Shown one piece after another: positions 25,801-37,100 of a DNA stretch of 64,000 nt (position 1 is the stretch's first letter; each line of letters starts with the position of its first letter). The position numbers and the translations under genes are program-made. Source of the stretch: Nissolia schottii (taxonomy: Eukaryota > Streptophyta > Magnoliopsida > Fabales > Fabaceae); assembly GCA_003254905.1 (NCBI GenBank), contig QANU01095813.1, positions 20,064-84,063 on the forward strand. The letters are read 5' to 3'. Below the pieces are notes generated by a model. It did no database searches. It was not told where the DNA came from and saw only the letters and a list, made by a program, of their open reading frames with translations.

Positions 25801-27413
25801 AAAATTATGTACTTGAGATGTTTTGATTATATAAAAATTATTTTTTCTCTAAAAAAAAGAGTTTATCTCACTAAATTGATTTAAAAAATTTTAACGATAT
25901 CTTTTTTTGTTATCTTACCTGTTATTTAATTTTTGATAGTTTTAGATTCATTGTAAGGATGATTTTGTACATTTATTTTATTTTTAAGTAATAAAAATGT
26001 CTTGCACTTATTAAAAAAATGAACAGAAAAATTAAACTCGTAATATTTTGTTCAAAGTTATATGTCAACGAATACATGACGATATAAGGTGAATTTTAAA
26101 AATTATACTATCAACATTAGATTTTGAAAAAAAAAAATAAAAAAATAAAATGAATTACTAAATATTTATGTTGCTTTACCCAACTGACAAGTCAATTAGA
26201 GGTGCATGTGACCGGTTCTGATCTGCCACCTCATCACACGTGTCAGCAGTTGAGATTCTCAATGTGTCCACCGGAAGAGCCGGTTAATTAAATCGGTGGG
26301 GACGCTTTCGCTTTGTAGTTGCATACCATTTTTATTTTTATTTGAAATTTTGTTAAGCACTGCTTTATTGAAAGTTAACATGCATTTATTTTTATTAAAC
26401 ATATATAATTTTTATCTTTTAATATTTTTTTATTTTTTAACAATTGTCTTTAAATATTTATTCGTTTTTTCCTTTTAATTTTACGACTAATGCCAGGCAG
26501 CCATAAAATGTTACATGCATGACACGTTTAGACTATATGGATTGGTCACAAATTCAAGTTTGGCTTACTTTCAAAACTCACAAAACGTGCAGGTAACAAG
26601 TTTTTTGTGCCGGGCATTTGATCGGGCTTCACAATATTTTTCTTTTTACTTATTTTCATAAAAATGTTTTGTAAACTAAATAAAAGGCTTACTTCGTTTA
26701 ACTTTTGGATTAATTAAATTTAAATCATTACTTTTAGAAGTTTAAGTTTGTAAGAATTTATTTATGTTTAATTTAGATATTTTAAAAATAAATTTAAAAA
26801 ATTATTTTTATTTAAATAAAATAAAATAAAAATACTTTTAAAAATAAAATTACTTAAAATGATATTATCATTAATTCTTATTTATGCCTTTTTATCACAT
26901 TATTCTTCAAACTCTTTTGCAACTTACACCAACACCAATATCCACACCAATCTCATAGATCTAAACTCAATAATCCAATGTCACTCCAATTCAACCACAT
27001 AGCATCATCATATAACATATCTAAACTCCTTAAACCTATCATTGTCGCCTTATCCCTCCGCCGTCTATTCTCTTTGGACTCTTTCACCGCCCTCACCATC
27101 GAGACATCTATCCCCTTGACCACAACTGAGACATGCTCCACTGTACATGTTGTTGAAACCACCCCCTCAAAGCGTCCTCATTCTTTCGTGACATGGCTCC
27201 CTTGTTGATATCTTTGCTGAGCTTGTTGGCCGCACTGCTAATTGCTCTAAGGACAGATTTGAGTTTTAGTTAGGCGAAGATTGTTCCACCGTTAACGATT
27301 GCACTGCCGCCAACAGATCCACAAGGAAAAAGGATGAAGACTGATGAAGATAGTGTAGGTGAGATCTTAGGGAATGTGAGAGAGTAAGTGTTTTTCTAAG
27401 GATAAAAAAGTAA
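22849..27413. other. Long AT-rich intergenic spacer
   Basis: No gene supported. It includes an (AT)n run near 25021-25040, one-armed MITE-like sequence near 24056-24260 (GGGTGTTTATTTTAGCTTAAAAATAG) and an unexplained coding-like patch near 26978-27208. Confidence 0.5.
26978..27208 (+). other. Unrecognised 76-codon open frame
   Basis: An ATG-initiated frame, GC-richer than the flanks and rich in Ser and Thr, ending in ...SFVTWLPC. No domain, signal peptide or neighbour suggests a role. It may be an exon relic or chance. Confidence 0.15.
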
Positions 27414-27667
27414 GGGCTAATATACTATTTAGTTTCTGAACTTAACATTTTTATCGTAGTTGGTCTTTTCACATTAAAAAAAAAAGTGATAGGTTAGTCT
27501 TTAATTTTTTTAAGTAATCCTAAAATAATTTAATTATTTTTTCTGACATGAAGTACGGACTAATGAATTTAAGTTTTACATACTTTATTTATTAATTTAT
27601 CACTTTTTTAAATTGAATGACTAATTAAAACACAATTAAGTCTAAGAATAAAATATGATATTAACCC
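27414..27667. mobile_element. MITE with GGGYTAATAT ends
   Basis: Left end GGGCTAATATACTATTTAGT and right end whose complement reads GGGTTAATATCATATTTTAT are inverted repeats extending about 45 bp with moderate mismatch. The interior also folds (AAAGTGATA near 27484 against TATCACTTTT near 27598). No coding capacity. Confidence 0.6.
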
Positions 27668-27789
27668 AAGAAGTAATTTATTTTTTTAGTTTCAAACGTC
27701 CAACTGAGAAGCATGAAAAGATCTCAATTTGCAAACTTAAAAGTTTGGGGGGGGATTAAGTTTGCAACTCCAAAAATTAGCCAAACATG

Positions 27790-28675
27790 TTTGAGTCCGT
27801 TTGGTTTAACTTTTAGAGAAATTAACTTTAAAAAAAATTAAGTTTAAAATAATTGATTTGTATTTGATTTAAATAAAATGTAAGTTTGAAAGAATTATTT
27901 TTATTTAGATGAAATAAAGTAAATATCCTTTAAAAAATTCCAAAAAGAACATAAAATAATTTTAAAACAAATTAATATAGTGTGAGTCGCATAATTTTAA
28001 AACAAGTTAGTATAGTGTGAGCGAGAGTATAGTTTATTAAAGTTAAAAATGTAACTTTCTTTTTTTAGTTTTAAAAGTTAAATTAAAATGTAACTTTTGG
28101 TTTCAATTGACAAACCTAAGTTTGATTTCAAACTTAAGTTTGGTAAACTAAGAAAAAAAATCAAATAAGATGAATATTATTAAAACTCATTTTCAATTAA
28201 CAAAACTTGAGTTTGGAGCACGGAACTGCTGACTAAGTGCTTGTTTGATTATTAGTTTGGGTGCTTCAAACTTAACTTTGGTGAATTGAAAATGATTTTG
28301 AACAATACTCATTTAACTTTTTTTTTAATTTCAAAACTTAAGTTTGGGAGAACTTAAACTTAAATTTGACTATTGAAACCACAAGTTACTTTTTAATTTA
28401 AATTTTGTAATTAAAAAAAATGTTATGTTTTTGATCTTAATAAAATATTATTTCTATCTCACTTACATTATATTAATTTATCGTAAAACTATGTTATACT
28501 ATTTTTAATAATTTTTTTATCTTATTCAAATAAAAATAATTTTTTAAAACTTACTTTTAAAATATTTAAAATAAACATAAATTAATTATTTTAAAATTAT
28601 TTTTTCTAAAAATAATTATTTAAACTGAATTCTTCCCCACTTAATTTCTCCAAAAATCAAATCGAACAGGCCATG
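27790..28675. mobile_element. Foldback element with long degenerate inverted arms
   Basis: The left arm begins near GTCCGTTTGGTTTAACTTTT and continues with a GAAATTAA segment and an ATTTTTATTTAGAT segment. The reverse complement of the right arm begins GGCCTGTTCGATTTGATTTT and keeps a GAAATTAA block and a TTATTTTTATTTGAAT block in the same order. The middle has several AACTTAAGTTTG-type palindromes. No protein coded. Similar one-sided sequence occurs near 26690-26850. Confidence 0.45.
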
Positions 28676-30063
28676 AGTTATTGTCCATTGTCTTCTTCAA
28701 GCGAGCAAACTTCAGTGAGAAGTGCTGAACCAAATTACAAACACTAAATCTCAGCATTGTTCGAAAGAGACGTGATTGTGTAGACTTTGTAGCTGCCACC
28801 GATGCAACCAGCCTCTTTTTTTTTCTTTTTTATTTTTTCATTCCTTATTTTATCGTTTTATTCTCTTCAAACTTAAAACACGAACACGGTAATATTTTAA
28901 GATTTAAATCATTTTTTTAAAATTTTTGTAATAATAATTAAAAAAAACTATGCAATATTTTAAAGGTATTATTTAAGAAATTAAAAATAGAAATATTGTA
29001 TTAAGATGTGAACATTTTAATTTTTTAATATACTAAAAATTGTAAAAATTTATTTCATTCATCCTAAATTATATATTGTTTTGTGTAAATGTATGTGTAT
29101 TAAAAAATTAAAATTAAAAATAATTAATTTTTTATTAAATTATCTTTATTTAAGTGTTTTATGATGAAAATATAAATAAAAAGTATTAGAAAATTACTAC
29201 TTTTAAAATTTTGTTGAAGTAATTGTATATTTAAAAATTTAATAATAAATTTCACTTAAAAATATGAGAATGTTAAATAATTTGAAATAATATATTTTTA
29301 TTAAAGTGGAAAATAATTTAAGAGGAAAAGAGTGTACAGTTAACTACTTTTATTCTCTCACCAGGGCTATAAATAAGCACATTGTATAACAAAACTCATA
29401 TTAATAATAATAATACTCGTAAGGTGTACTTTGATTATCAGCTTGGGGTGTTGGGACCCAAGCAAGGCGAGGAGAACAAGACAAGGCACAGTTTTCGTCA
29501 GTACAGTAACAAACAAACAAGTGGCCGCCTCGTAAACTGGGTTTTTGGGAATACGGACCCGAATTTTCTCCAATAAAAGCGTACCTGTATGTTTGGTGAA
29601 TACAACAGAGTACACACTGCACCCACACATCGTATTCGTTTTTATAGGACTACAGCATTTACTTCTTCTTTTTCTTCTCTGAATATAAAAAGAAATTTGG
29701 TAACAAGTATGGGAATCACACTTGTTAAAAAGTTTTAAATAAGATTTTAAAATTTTTAATGTATTAAATATTTAATGATTTTGTCTGTTCTAAAAAATTT
29801 TAGTACTTAAATTTTTTAAAGTATTTATAAACAAAATTCATATATTAAAAGATAAAATTTACCTCTATTATTACAGTTATTTTATTTTCTTTATTTAATT
29901 TTATGTTACTTTTTATCTAAAATTTTGTATAAAATTAATTGCCATTTGATTAGATTATAAAAGTAATAATTATTATATTTTTAACTATAGCATATTTATT
30001 ATGAGCTTTTCATTGTTGTATTAAATATATTACACTTTTTTATACACTTATTAAAATATAATT
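28676..30063. other. Spacer with one TATA-bearing patch
   Basis: Mostly AT-rich. At 29360-29640 a clear TATA box (GCTATAAATAAGC near 29368) precedes about 250 bp of higher-GC sequence without a convincing frame. It could be a small transcription unit or an LTR scrap. I found no tRNA or snRNA signature. Confidence 0.35.
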
Positions 30064-30337
30064 TAGTCATCCTTTTGTCAATTTTTTGTTGTCATTTTTT
30101 ACAGAATATACATTTTAAGAAATTATTTAATTGACACAAATATAAAGAAAATATATAGTGCACTAACAAAATTAGCCTTCACCAACTATAGTTATTAAGT
30201 GTTATGAAAAATATGATAGATAATGATATAGACGTAAAAAAATACATTTAATGCTTCCTTAAATATAATCAAATTACAATTAATCTTAGATAATTTTTTA
30301 TTTGAGAAACGATAATAATAAATGGATTGAAGGAGTA
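30064..30337. mobile_element. MITE, family copy 2
   Basis: Same family as 9157-9437. The left end is TAGTCATCCTTTTGTCAATT and the complement of the right end reads TACTCCTTCAATCCATTT. The shared internal blocks are AAGAAATTATTTAATTGACA and CTATAGTTATTAAGTGTTATG. Length is 274 bp against 281 bp. Confidence 0.75.
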
Positions 30338-31400
30338 ATGTTTTCTTCGAGCATGTGATAAATTGATTTCTTAATATGTTAGCATTTTTTAAAAGTGACA
30401 TGATATTGGACGGATGGAGTATGCATTTTTTGTTGAATAAAAAATATATATTTTATAAAGTTCTCCAATCACACAATAGCACGAAAATAGATCTTCTTAT
30501 ATTAAATTTGGTTATGTTTGATTATGTTATGAAAGGAAAAGACATAAATATTTTGAATTGAATCATGTCATTTTAAGAGAATTTCACTTATTTAAAATAT
30601 TTATGTCTTTCACTTTCATAACATTCTGTCTTCCACTTATTTATCTAAGTAAGAGCAAATTTAATTATAAGAAAATTCATTTTCAAATATCACATGCCTA
30701 TTTTTGGCCCATCTTCCCCTATTAAAAAATATAGATATTCTCATATTATTTTTTATCATTAATCTTTTAAAAATATATCATCTTATGTCAAGTTAATAAA
30801 ATTCGTGACAAATTCTTAATTATAATATATTATAAGGTACCAATAACCTTAGAGTAATCCTGTTTACATTTATTTTAGCGTGTGGGAAAAGCAGATATAG
30901 ATAGAAGAAATACAAGCAGATATAACTTTGAAAATTCGTTTATAAGTGGAGTTTGTAGATTTCTTCACTACTACGGCTGGTTTAGCTGAAAATCAATGTG
31001 TGATCCAAATATTATTAGTCAAAGAAAGACAAAATCAAGAGAGAGATATAAACCGCCAAGAAGATGAGATTCAACAGGAAAGCCAGACAATTGGCGGCAA
31101 CATACAGGTAGTTGCAACGCAATCCACAGCTATCCCTTTTGAAAACTTACACAATCTTCTTTACTTGCTCCATTGGAAAAATCAGCAACAACTTGTCCAA
31201 ATATAAAATCTTGGTCTATTATTTCTAAAAATAATATTCCATTTTTTTTTTTGAAAGAAAAAATAAGAAAGGACAGCAAATCAACCTCAAGAATCCAACG
31301 ACAGCTCTCCACCATTGGTGGGACATATCAAGACCAATGACCACTCCAAAATTCCGAAACCTCCCAAAAAGTGAACGGAAAAAAAAAAATTAAAACCAAC
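30338..31400. other. Intergenic spacer
   Basis: AT-rich up to about 30900. A Gln- and Glu-rich open frame at 30946-31206 lacks an ATG at its start and matches nothing I recognise. Confidence 0.4.
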
Positions 31401-31860
31401 CACATGATTCCCCTATGTCGGTGGGCCCGCACCCACGGACTTCAAACCTGCATTCAAATTTAGTTAATTTCCACAAAGGAAACAGAAAAATATCCCCGCA
31501 ATTATGACCAGCAGACCCCACAAACAAAATTAAGGAAACTATTTCTTTTTTAATAGTTAATTCAATTCAACTACTGTTCGTACAGTTATTTTATCGAGAA
31601 AACTTAAAACAATAAAAAAAAAAAAACAGGATGCGGCTTTTTCTGCTACGCACGCGCCTGTCTCTCCCTAATCTCTACCGTTTACAAAAATTAAAGTGGA
31701 CAAAACCCTATCTGCCCCTCTTTTCCTACCATTATATATACCCTCAACCCATTCTTTCTCCCTCCACACAAACACTTTCTTTTTCTCTCTCTACACTCTC
31801 TCAACTACTACAGTGTAACCCTAATCCTCTTTGTGCTCGTTTCATTTCAAACCCTAAGAA
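31401..31860 (+). promoter_or_regulatory. Promoter and leader of the acidic-protein gene
   Basis: A TATA box (TTATATATA at 31732-31741) lies about 120 bp before the start codon. It is followed by the pyrimidine-rich CT-repeat leader common in plant 5' untranslated regions. GTGGGCCC at 31421-31428 contains the GGGCC site-II core. AAACCCTAA near 31849-31857 and a related copy near 31819 resemble telo-boxes, which often accompany site-II motifs in genes active in dividing tissue. Confidence 0.5.
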
Positions 31861-32562
31861 ATGGGGGAATGCAACACCGACGACATGAGGAAGCGAGTTC
31901 GGGATTGTGACTCGGACGCGGACTCGCCTGAGTCCAAGATTCCCCGAGTTGACTCGCCCGTTTCCCATCTCGCCCGGATTGATTCCGGCGAGTCGTCGTC
32001 CGTGGAGCCCGAAGGGTGTGAACTCGTGCGGGTCGAGCAGGACGACTCGGTGGTTGACTCGTCCGTGGTTAGCGGGATCCACCACCATGATGACCTTCTC
32101 GACATTCTCGACGACACTGACAATGTGGCGGAGCGTGACCCGACGCTGCAGGGCCTCGACTCCGTCATTAAGAGCTTCGAGGATGAGATACTGGCTCCGG
32201 GTTCCGCTTCGGTGGATCCAAACCCGGTACCCGAGTCTGCCGGGTTCAACCCGAACCTAGGGTATCTGTTGGAAGCATCTGACGACGAGCTGGGGCTGCC
32301 TCCGACGGTGGCTCCGAGCGAGGAAAAGAAGCCCGAAATCCCCGACTCGGGTCGGGTTGGCCCGGAAGGGTTTGACCTGACCGGGTTCTTCGGGTTTGAA
32401 GACGATATTCGCGGTTACGAATCGTTCGTTTATGGAGACGGAGGTTTGGTGGATTACGACGGCGGAGACAACGGTGGCGGTTACGTGACGATAGATGGGT
32501 TGTTCGATTATTCTGAGCCGGCTGATATTTTGTGGCGGTCGGAGTCGTTGCAGGCCATGTGA
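31861..32562 (+). CDS. Acidic single-exon plant protein, function unknown
   Basis: A 233-residue intronless frame, strongly acidic and with higher GC than the flanks, starting at the first ATG after a TATA-plus-CT leader. It lacks a signal peptide and membrane segments. Visible blocks: KRVRDCDSD near the N-terminus (a short basic patch among acidic residues); DLLDILDD at 78-85; PTLQGLDSVIKSFEDEI at 94-110, likely helical; LGYLLEASDDELGLPP at 133-148; GFDLTGFFGFEDDI at 170-183; a Gly/Asp/Tyr-rich tract at 191-210; and a C-terminal DILWRSESLQAM. The LGYLLEASDDELGLPP and terminal LWRSESLQ blocks look like conserved family signatures. I have a weak recollection of similar blocks in small Arabidopsis proteins of the ASG8 type but cannot confirm it. 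Acidic blocks around short hydrophobic helices would fit a nuclear co-regulator. That is inference only. Confidence 0.8.
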   Translation: MGECNTDDMRKRVRDCDSDADSPESKIPRVDSPVSHLARIDSGESSSVEPEGCELVRVEQDDSVVDSSVVSGIHHHDDLLDILDDTDNVAERDPTLQGLDSVIKSFEDEILAPGSASVDPNPVPESAGFNPNLGYLLEASDDELGLPPTVAPSEEKKPEIPDSGRVGPEGFDLTGFFGFEDDIRGYESFVYGDGGLVDYDGGDNGGGYVTIDGLFDYSEPADILWRSESLQAM

Positions 32563-33925
32563 GGCGGTTTTTTTTCTTTCCGGCGAGGTCATATTTTGTT
32601 GTAGTCTTGCCGGAAAGTTTGGGTTAAGGAAAAATTGAAAAAATGGAAAATGTAAATCTTCTGAAGGCTTTGTTAGGCACCGCAGCTGACGTAGGTGGTA
32701 GATGTGAAAATGCTAGAATTATTATGAAAAAAAATTGTTTTTTTGGTTTGTTTAATTTAACTGGAGACAAAAAAACAACAGGTCATGATTTGATGTGCTT
32801 CCTTTTTGCAGTCGGCCATGGTTTGACGTTGTTTAATTCTTTTTCTTAATTAAAGTGGTTAAATGTGAATCTTTACGTGAAAAAAAAGAAAGTGTCTGAA
32901 TGCGTAGCGAAATTTTCGACCCAGATTCAATCTTCTTTCTTGTTGTGTTGGTAAATTAATTCAGATTAAGTTGCAATTAATAAATTTACACCATTTGACG
33001 TGGGAAGGCCGATCTCTGAACGTTAAGCATCAACTATGTCTGTCCTAATCAATGGGTAATTAAAGTAAGGGTTTCTCTATCTAGTAAATGCACTTCGTAA
33101 GGAATTAATTAAAAACACAAGATTTCATTGAGAATAGAGTTCTTAAGTGTGTATTTGGTTTCGATTTTTAGTTTTAGTTTTTATTAATTTTTTTTGTTTT
33201 TTAAAGTTTTATAAAAATAATAATGAAAATATAATTTTTTATTGTTTTTTCACAAAAATTTAAAATAATAAAAAATATATCAAATGCATTGTAACATTTC
33301 AATGCATTAAATATATAAACTTAACAAACTTCTTAAGAAGCGTTTAAAGGTACTTCTAAAAGTAATTGATTTGCAAGGTTTATCTTGGCTTTTTGCAGCA
33401 ATATTTTTTTTCCTTTAGCCAATCTTCCGAGTGATAAGTTAATTTAGAGTACGAACTTCAAAATCTGTTGTATTTGACTTGACGCACAAAACAACATAAC
33501 AACACAACTTTACACCTCTTTGAGTGGGTGTTTATAGGGTTATTTAATCTTCTCAGTTAGACGATATTTTTAAAATTTTATGGGAAAAAGAAAATGATAT
33601 GTTTTGTTTTTGTCTTTAATTATCACTTTATCCGTATAAGGTAAATCTTTGATCAAAAGTCTACTGGTAATATGGTGGATCTTTTGACGAAAAGGTTTAT
33701 TGGCAATGACCTCTCTAGCATAAATTATTTATTCATGAAAAATAATATTTATGTTAGAATAAATAAATTATTGTATTTTAATAGGAATTTTAGTTAGTAT
33801 TTTTAGAATAATGTTTTTAGTTTAAAATTTTTAAATTAATCATGCAATTTTTTTAAAAATTTATCGAAACTTAATTTTTTTTGGACCATTTCTAAATGTA
33901 ATGTATTTTGGGTAAAAGAAATATA
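32563..33925. other. 3' flank and spacer
   Basis: The 3' untranslated region of the acidic-protein gene probably covers the first 250-300 bp. The 68-codon frame at 32643-32849 lies in it and is not credible as a gene. The rest is AT-rich. Confidence 0.5.
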
Positions 33926-34133
33926 GGGTGCGTTTATTTCTACTTATAGAACATGAAAAAATTTTATTTTTATAAAAAATTACTTTTTTTATATATTGTG
34001 TAATTTATTTGTATTCTCAAATGAATTAGAATAAGAAAAAAAAATTAATTTTTATATTTTTTTTATAAAAAACAAGTCTTAAAAAATAATATTAAAAAAT
34101 ATTTTTACTTCAGCACAAATAAATGCATCCAAA
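33926..34133. mobile_element. MITE with GGGTGCGTTTATTTCTACTT ends
   Basis: The left end GGGTGCGTTTATTTCTACTT is mirrored by a right end whose complement reads TTTGGATGCATTTATTTGTG. The length is 208 bp, with AT-only filler between the arms. Confidence 0.6.
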
Positions 34134-37100
34134 GTTATCAAATTTGAGAGTTTAAATAAACTTATGAAGTCTCACTGAACTCAAATCATAAACTTGACTC
34201 GTAAACTCGTATGAGTTTATACATGTAAAAAAAATATATGTTATTTTATTAGTAACTAAACATGATTAAATGTATTTATAATTGACATTAAATAATGTTA
34301 ACTTTAATATAAAATGAATGATAGAAATATCATAAATATACTTTAACGCATGATATTTAGTTATTATGTCATTCTTTATTATATATTTATATTACTTTAT
34401 AGTTCAATAATATATAGTATAATTATGATACATATATAAAATTAACTTAATAAACTCAATAGATATTGTCTAAGATGTAACAAAATTATCAAATTTATAT
34501 ATTTTGAGGTAATCTTATAAATCATAAATAAATTTTAACTCGTAAACTTGCTCATAAAATTGAGAATTTACTTAAACTTATACAAATTTATTAAAAGAGA
34601 TTTTAAATGAGTGTTAAGCCATGTATGCATGTATAATATTAAATTGAGTACAACACCAAAATAATATTTTTAACGAGGAAAGGGCTTTTATAGGGACTGG
34701 GCTAACCTGTCCCGCTGGTGGCCAAGTACGGTTGCCATTGCGTTTGGTCCATTGTTAGGTGTCCTTTCCTTATATTTTTTATTTTTGAGCAGTGATGATT
34801 CCTGTGCTGACTGTGATGAACGGCCGTCTATCACCGACGTTTCATTTTTCCTTGTTAAAATTCCCCCACCCACCCGAGCGCTTAAACTACTACTATTTTA
34901 TGTTTTTCCACGTAATTTTATTTATAAATAAATCAAACGACACTTATAAGATAATAAAAATATATTATATATAATGTAAATTAAAAAATAAGTATATTTC
35001 ACCTCTTAAATTAGTTATAAATTTGTAATTCTGCTTTTTGGACAAATTTTTTCAATATTTAATCATCTTTTTATAACAAAGATCAATATTATTAATGATG
35101 CAGTTTAAATAGTATATTACACTTTCTTTTATATTAGATCTTAATACTTTAATAATCTTAAATGCTATCATCCTCTAGAAAAATTGTATGAAGAAAAACA
35201 TCACAAAAATAAAACAAAAATACCAAAAAAATATAATTAATAAACTACTTACGAAGACGAAAGGTTATGTGATTTGTTGTTTAACATTCCCAACTAAAAA
35301 TATTTTAGATCTATTAGATTTGAGCTATTTAGTGAAAATAAATAAATAAAGAAAAAAAAACTCATCGCAGCACAGACGAAGCAGTAGTGTCCCGCTAAAA
35401 TCTGTGCTTGGAAAACTGAAGAAAAGGAAGAAATCTAGAGAAAAGACATAGCTTCTTTCTCTGCGTTATTTCTATTTTCACTTTTATACGCAGCTTAAGT
35501 TTTCATGTATGTTAATTACGTGCTACGATTGGAGTTTATCTCAAAATATTAATTTATTGTAAAAGACTCTTTCCTAACTAAAATGTCATGAGCTTATGGA
35601 TTTACTCAACGTAGAATATAGTAACAATTTCTTAATTATAAATAAAAGACATTAATATAAATTCCTCATACAAAGATAATGTTCTAATTTTGGCTCAGAA
35701 GCAGTTTTGTTGTCTGTGCCAAAAAAGCAAAAGCAGTTTTGTTGTGCAAAGCAATACCGTCCACTTTTTTCTTTCGATAAGCATGGGGTTGGCCTAATTA
35801 ATCCGTATTCATGTCGGCAAGTTAAAGTATGCCAATTTTGCTGAAATTGTCAAACGGTTCAGCCCATTTAATCTGTCAGATAAATGAATTGAGTTAAAAT
35901 AGAGTTTTATTATTTGCGATTAGGTTTTATATGTTTGATTTGTCTAATTAATTAGGATAAATAAATTAGTCTGTAAACTATATCTATTTTAATATTAAAT
36001 AAGTTAATTTGGCTAACAGATTAAATGAGTTGGACTAAATGGATTTTTCACTATTCACAAATTAAATTTTATAAGTTTTACCCATTCATTTAATTGAATT
36101 AACAAGCCTAACTCCAGTTCATTTTGACATCCTACTAAGCAAGATGGGGAAAGACTTAAAAAAATGAAGGTGAAAATGAGGTTAAGAATTTTTTAATGTG
36201 TATGAAGTGCACGTAACAATACATTCTCACAGTTGATATCTCAATCTTTTAATTTTTTACTTGTAGTATGCATTACAATTTATTTGGTCGAAACAGTTAT
36301 TTTTTAACTATAAAAAAACAATTTTCATGTATCAGAATAATTTTTTTAAAATAATCAATTTAAAATATATATTTTCAACATTTTTGACAAAATTTAAAAA
36401 GAATAACTTCCAAAAAAAGACATGTAAAGTTTTTCAGTTCAATAAGAACATTTTTTTGAAAGCCGAAATAAAACCCTTAACCTTGGGCTCAGCAGTAAAA
36501 TTGACACTAGAGCCTTGAAAGTTCTACTGTTCATAAAGCCTCACTTAGTGGGCTTGCTCCACTTTTACCCCAATTTATAACAGCCCAAACCCGACTACAT
36601 ATAAGCCCCTTCGTATGGGGCCAGAGAACCATAGATAAGCACTCTGTATGAAGCCATCTGGTTTTGGCGAGTGTAAACCCAGAGCTGCTCGCAACCAAAA
36701 AACCCAGAGGATGGATGTACTTGATAAGAAAAATGTTTAGGAGACTTAGCTTGTCAACCTATAAATTAACTAACTCCCTCTTATGAGTGACGTTTCATTT
36801 TTTTATTGTTATTTTATTCTTAAAAATGTTAAATGTGTAAGTTAATTTATTAGGTCTTCTAAACATTTTTCATTAGATAAATCTACAATTATCAGTAAAG
36901 AGCATATATGTGCTACTTTACTTAATTGAGGGTCCTCTTAGATGCACTTTACCTATCCTCATGGGTATATCAAATGATGATCTCTCATCTACCTATGAGA
37001 TAAATACTCCATATTATTTAATTTATTAATTTTGGATAATTTTTACAATTAAATTCATCTAATTTTGTTATTATTTAATGCTCTATATGATTATAATAAA

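Noticed and set aside
29367..29630. 87-codon minus-strand frame
   Set aside because: It lacks homology and overlaps other open frames on both strands in a short GC-richer patch.
31854..32260. Serine- and arginine-rich frames overlapping the acidic-protein gene
   Set aside because: They are other-frame or opposite-strand shadows of a GC-rich coding region.
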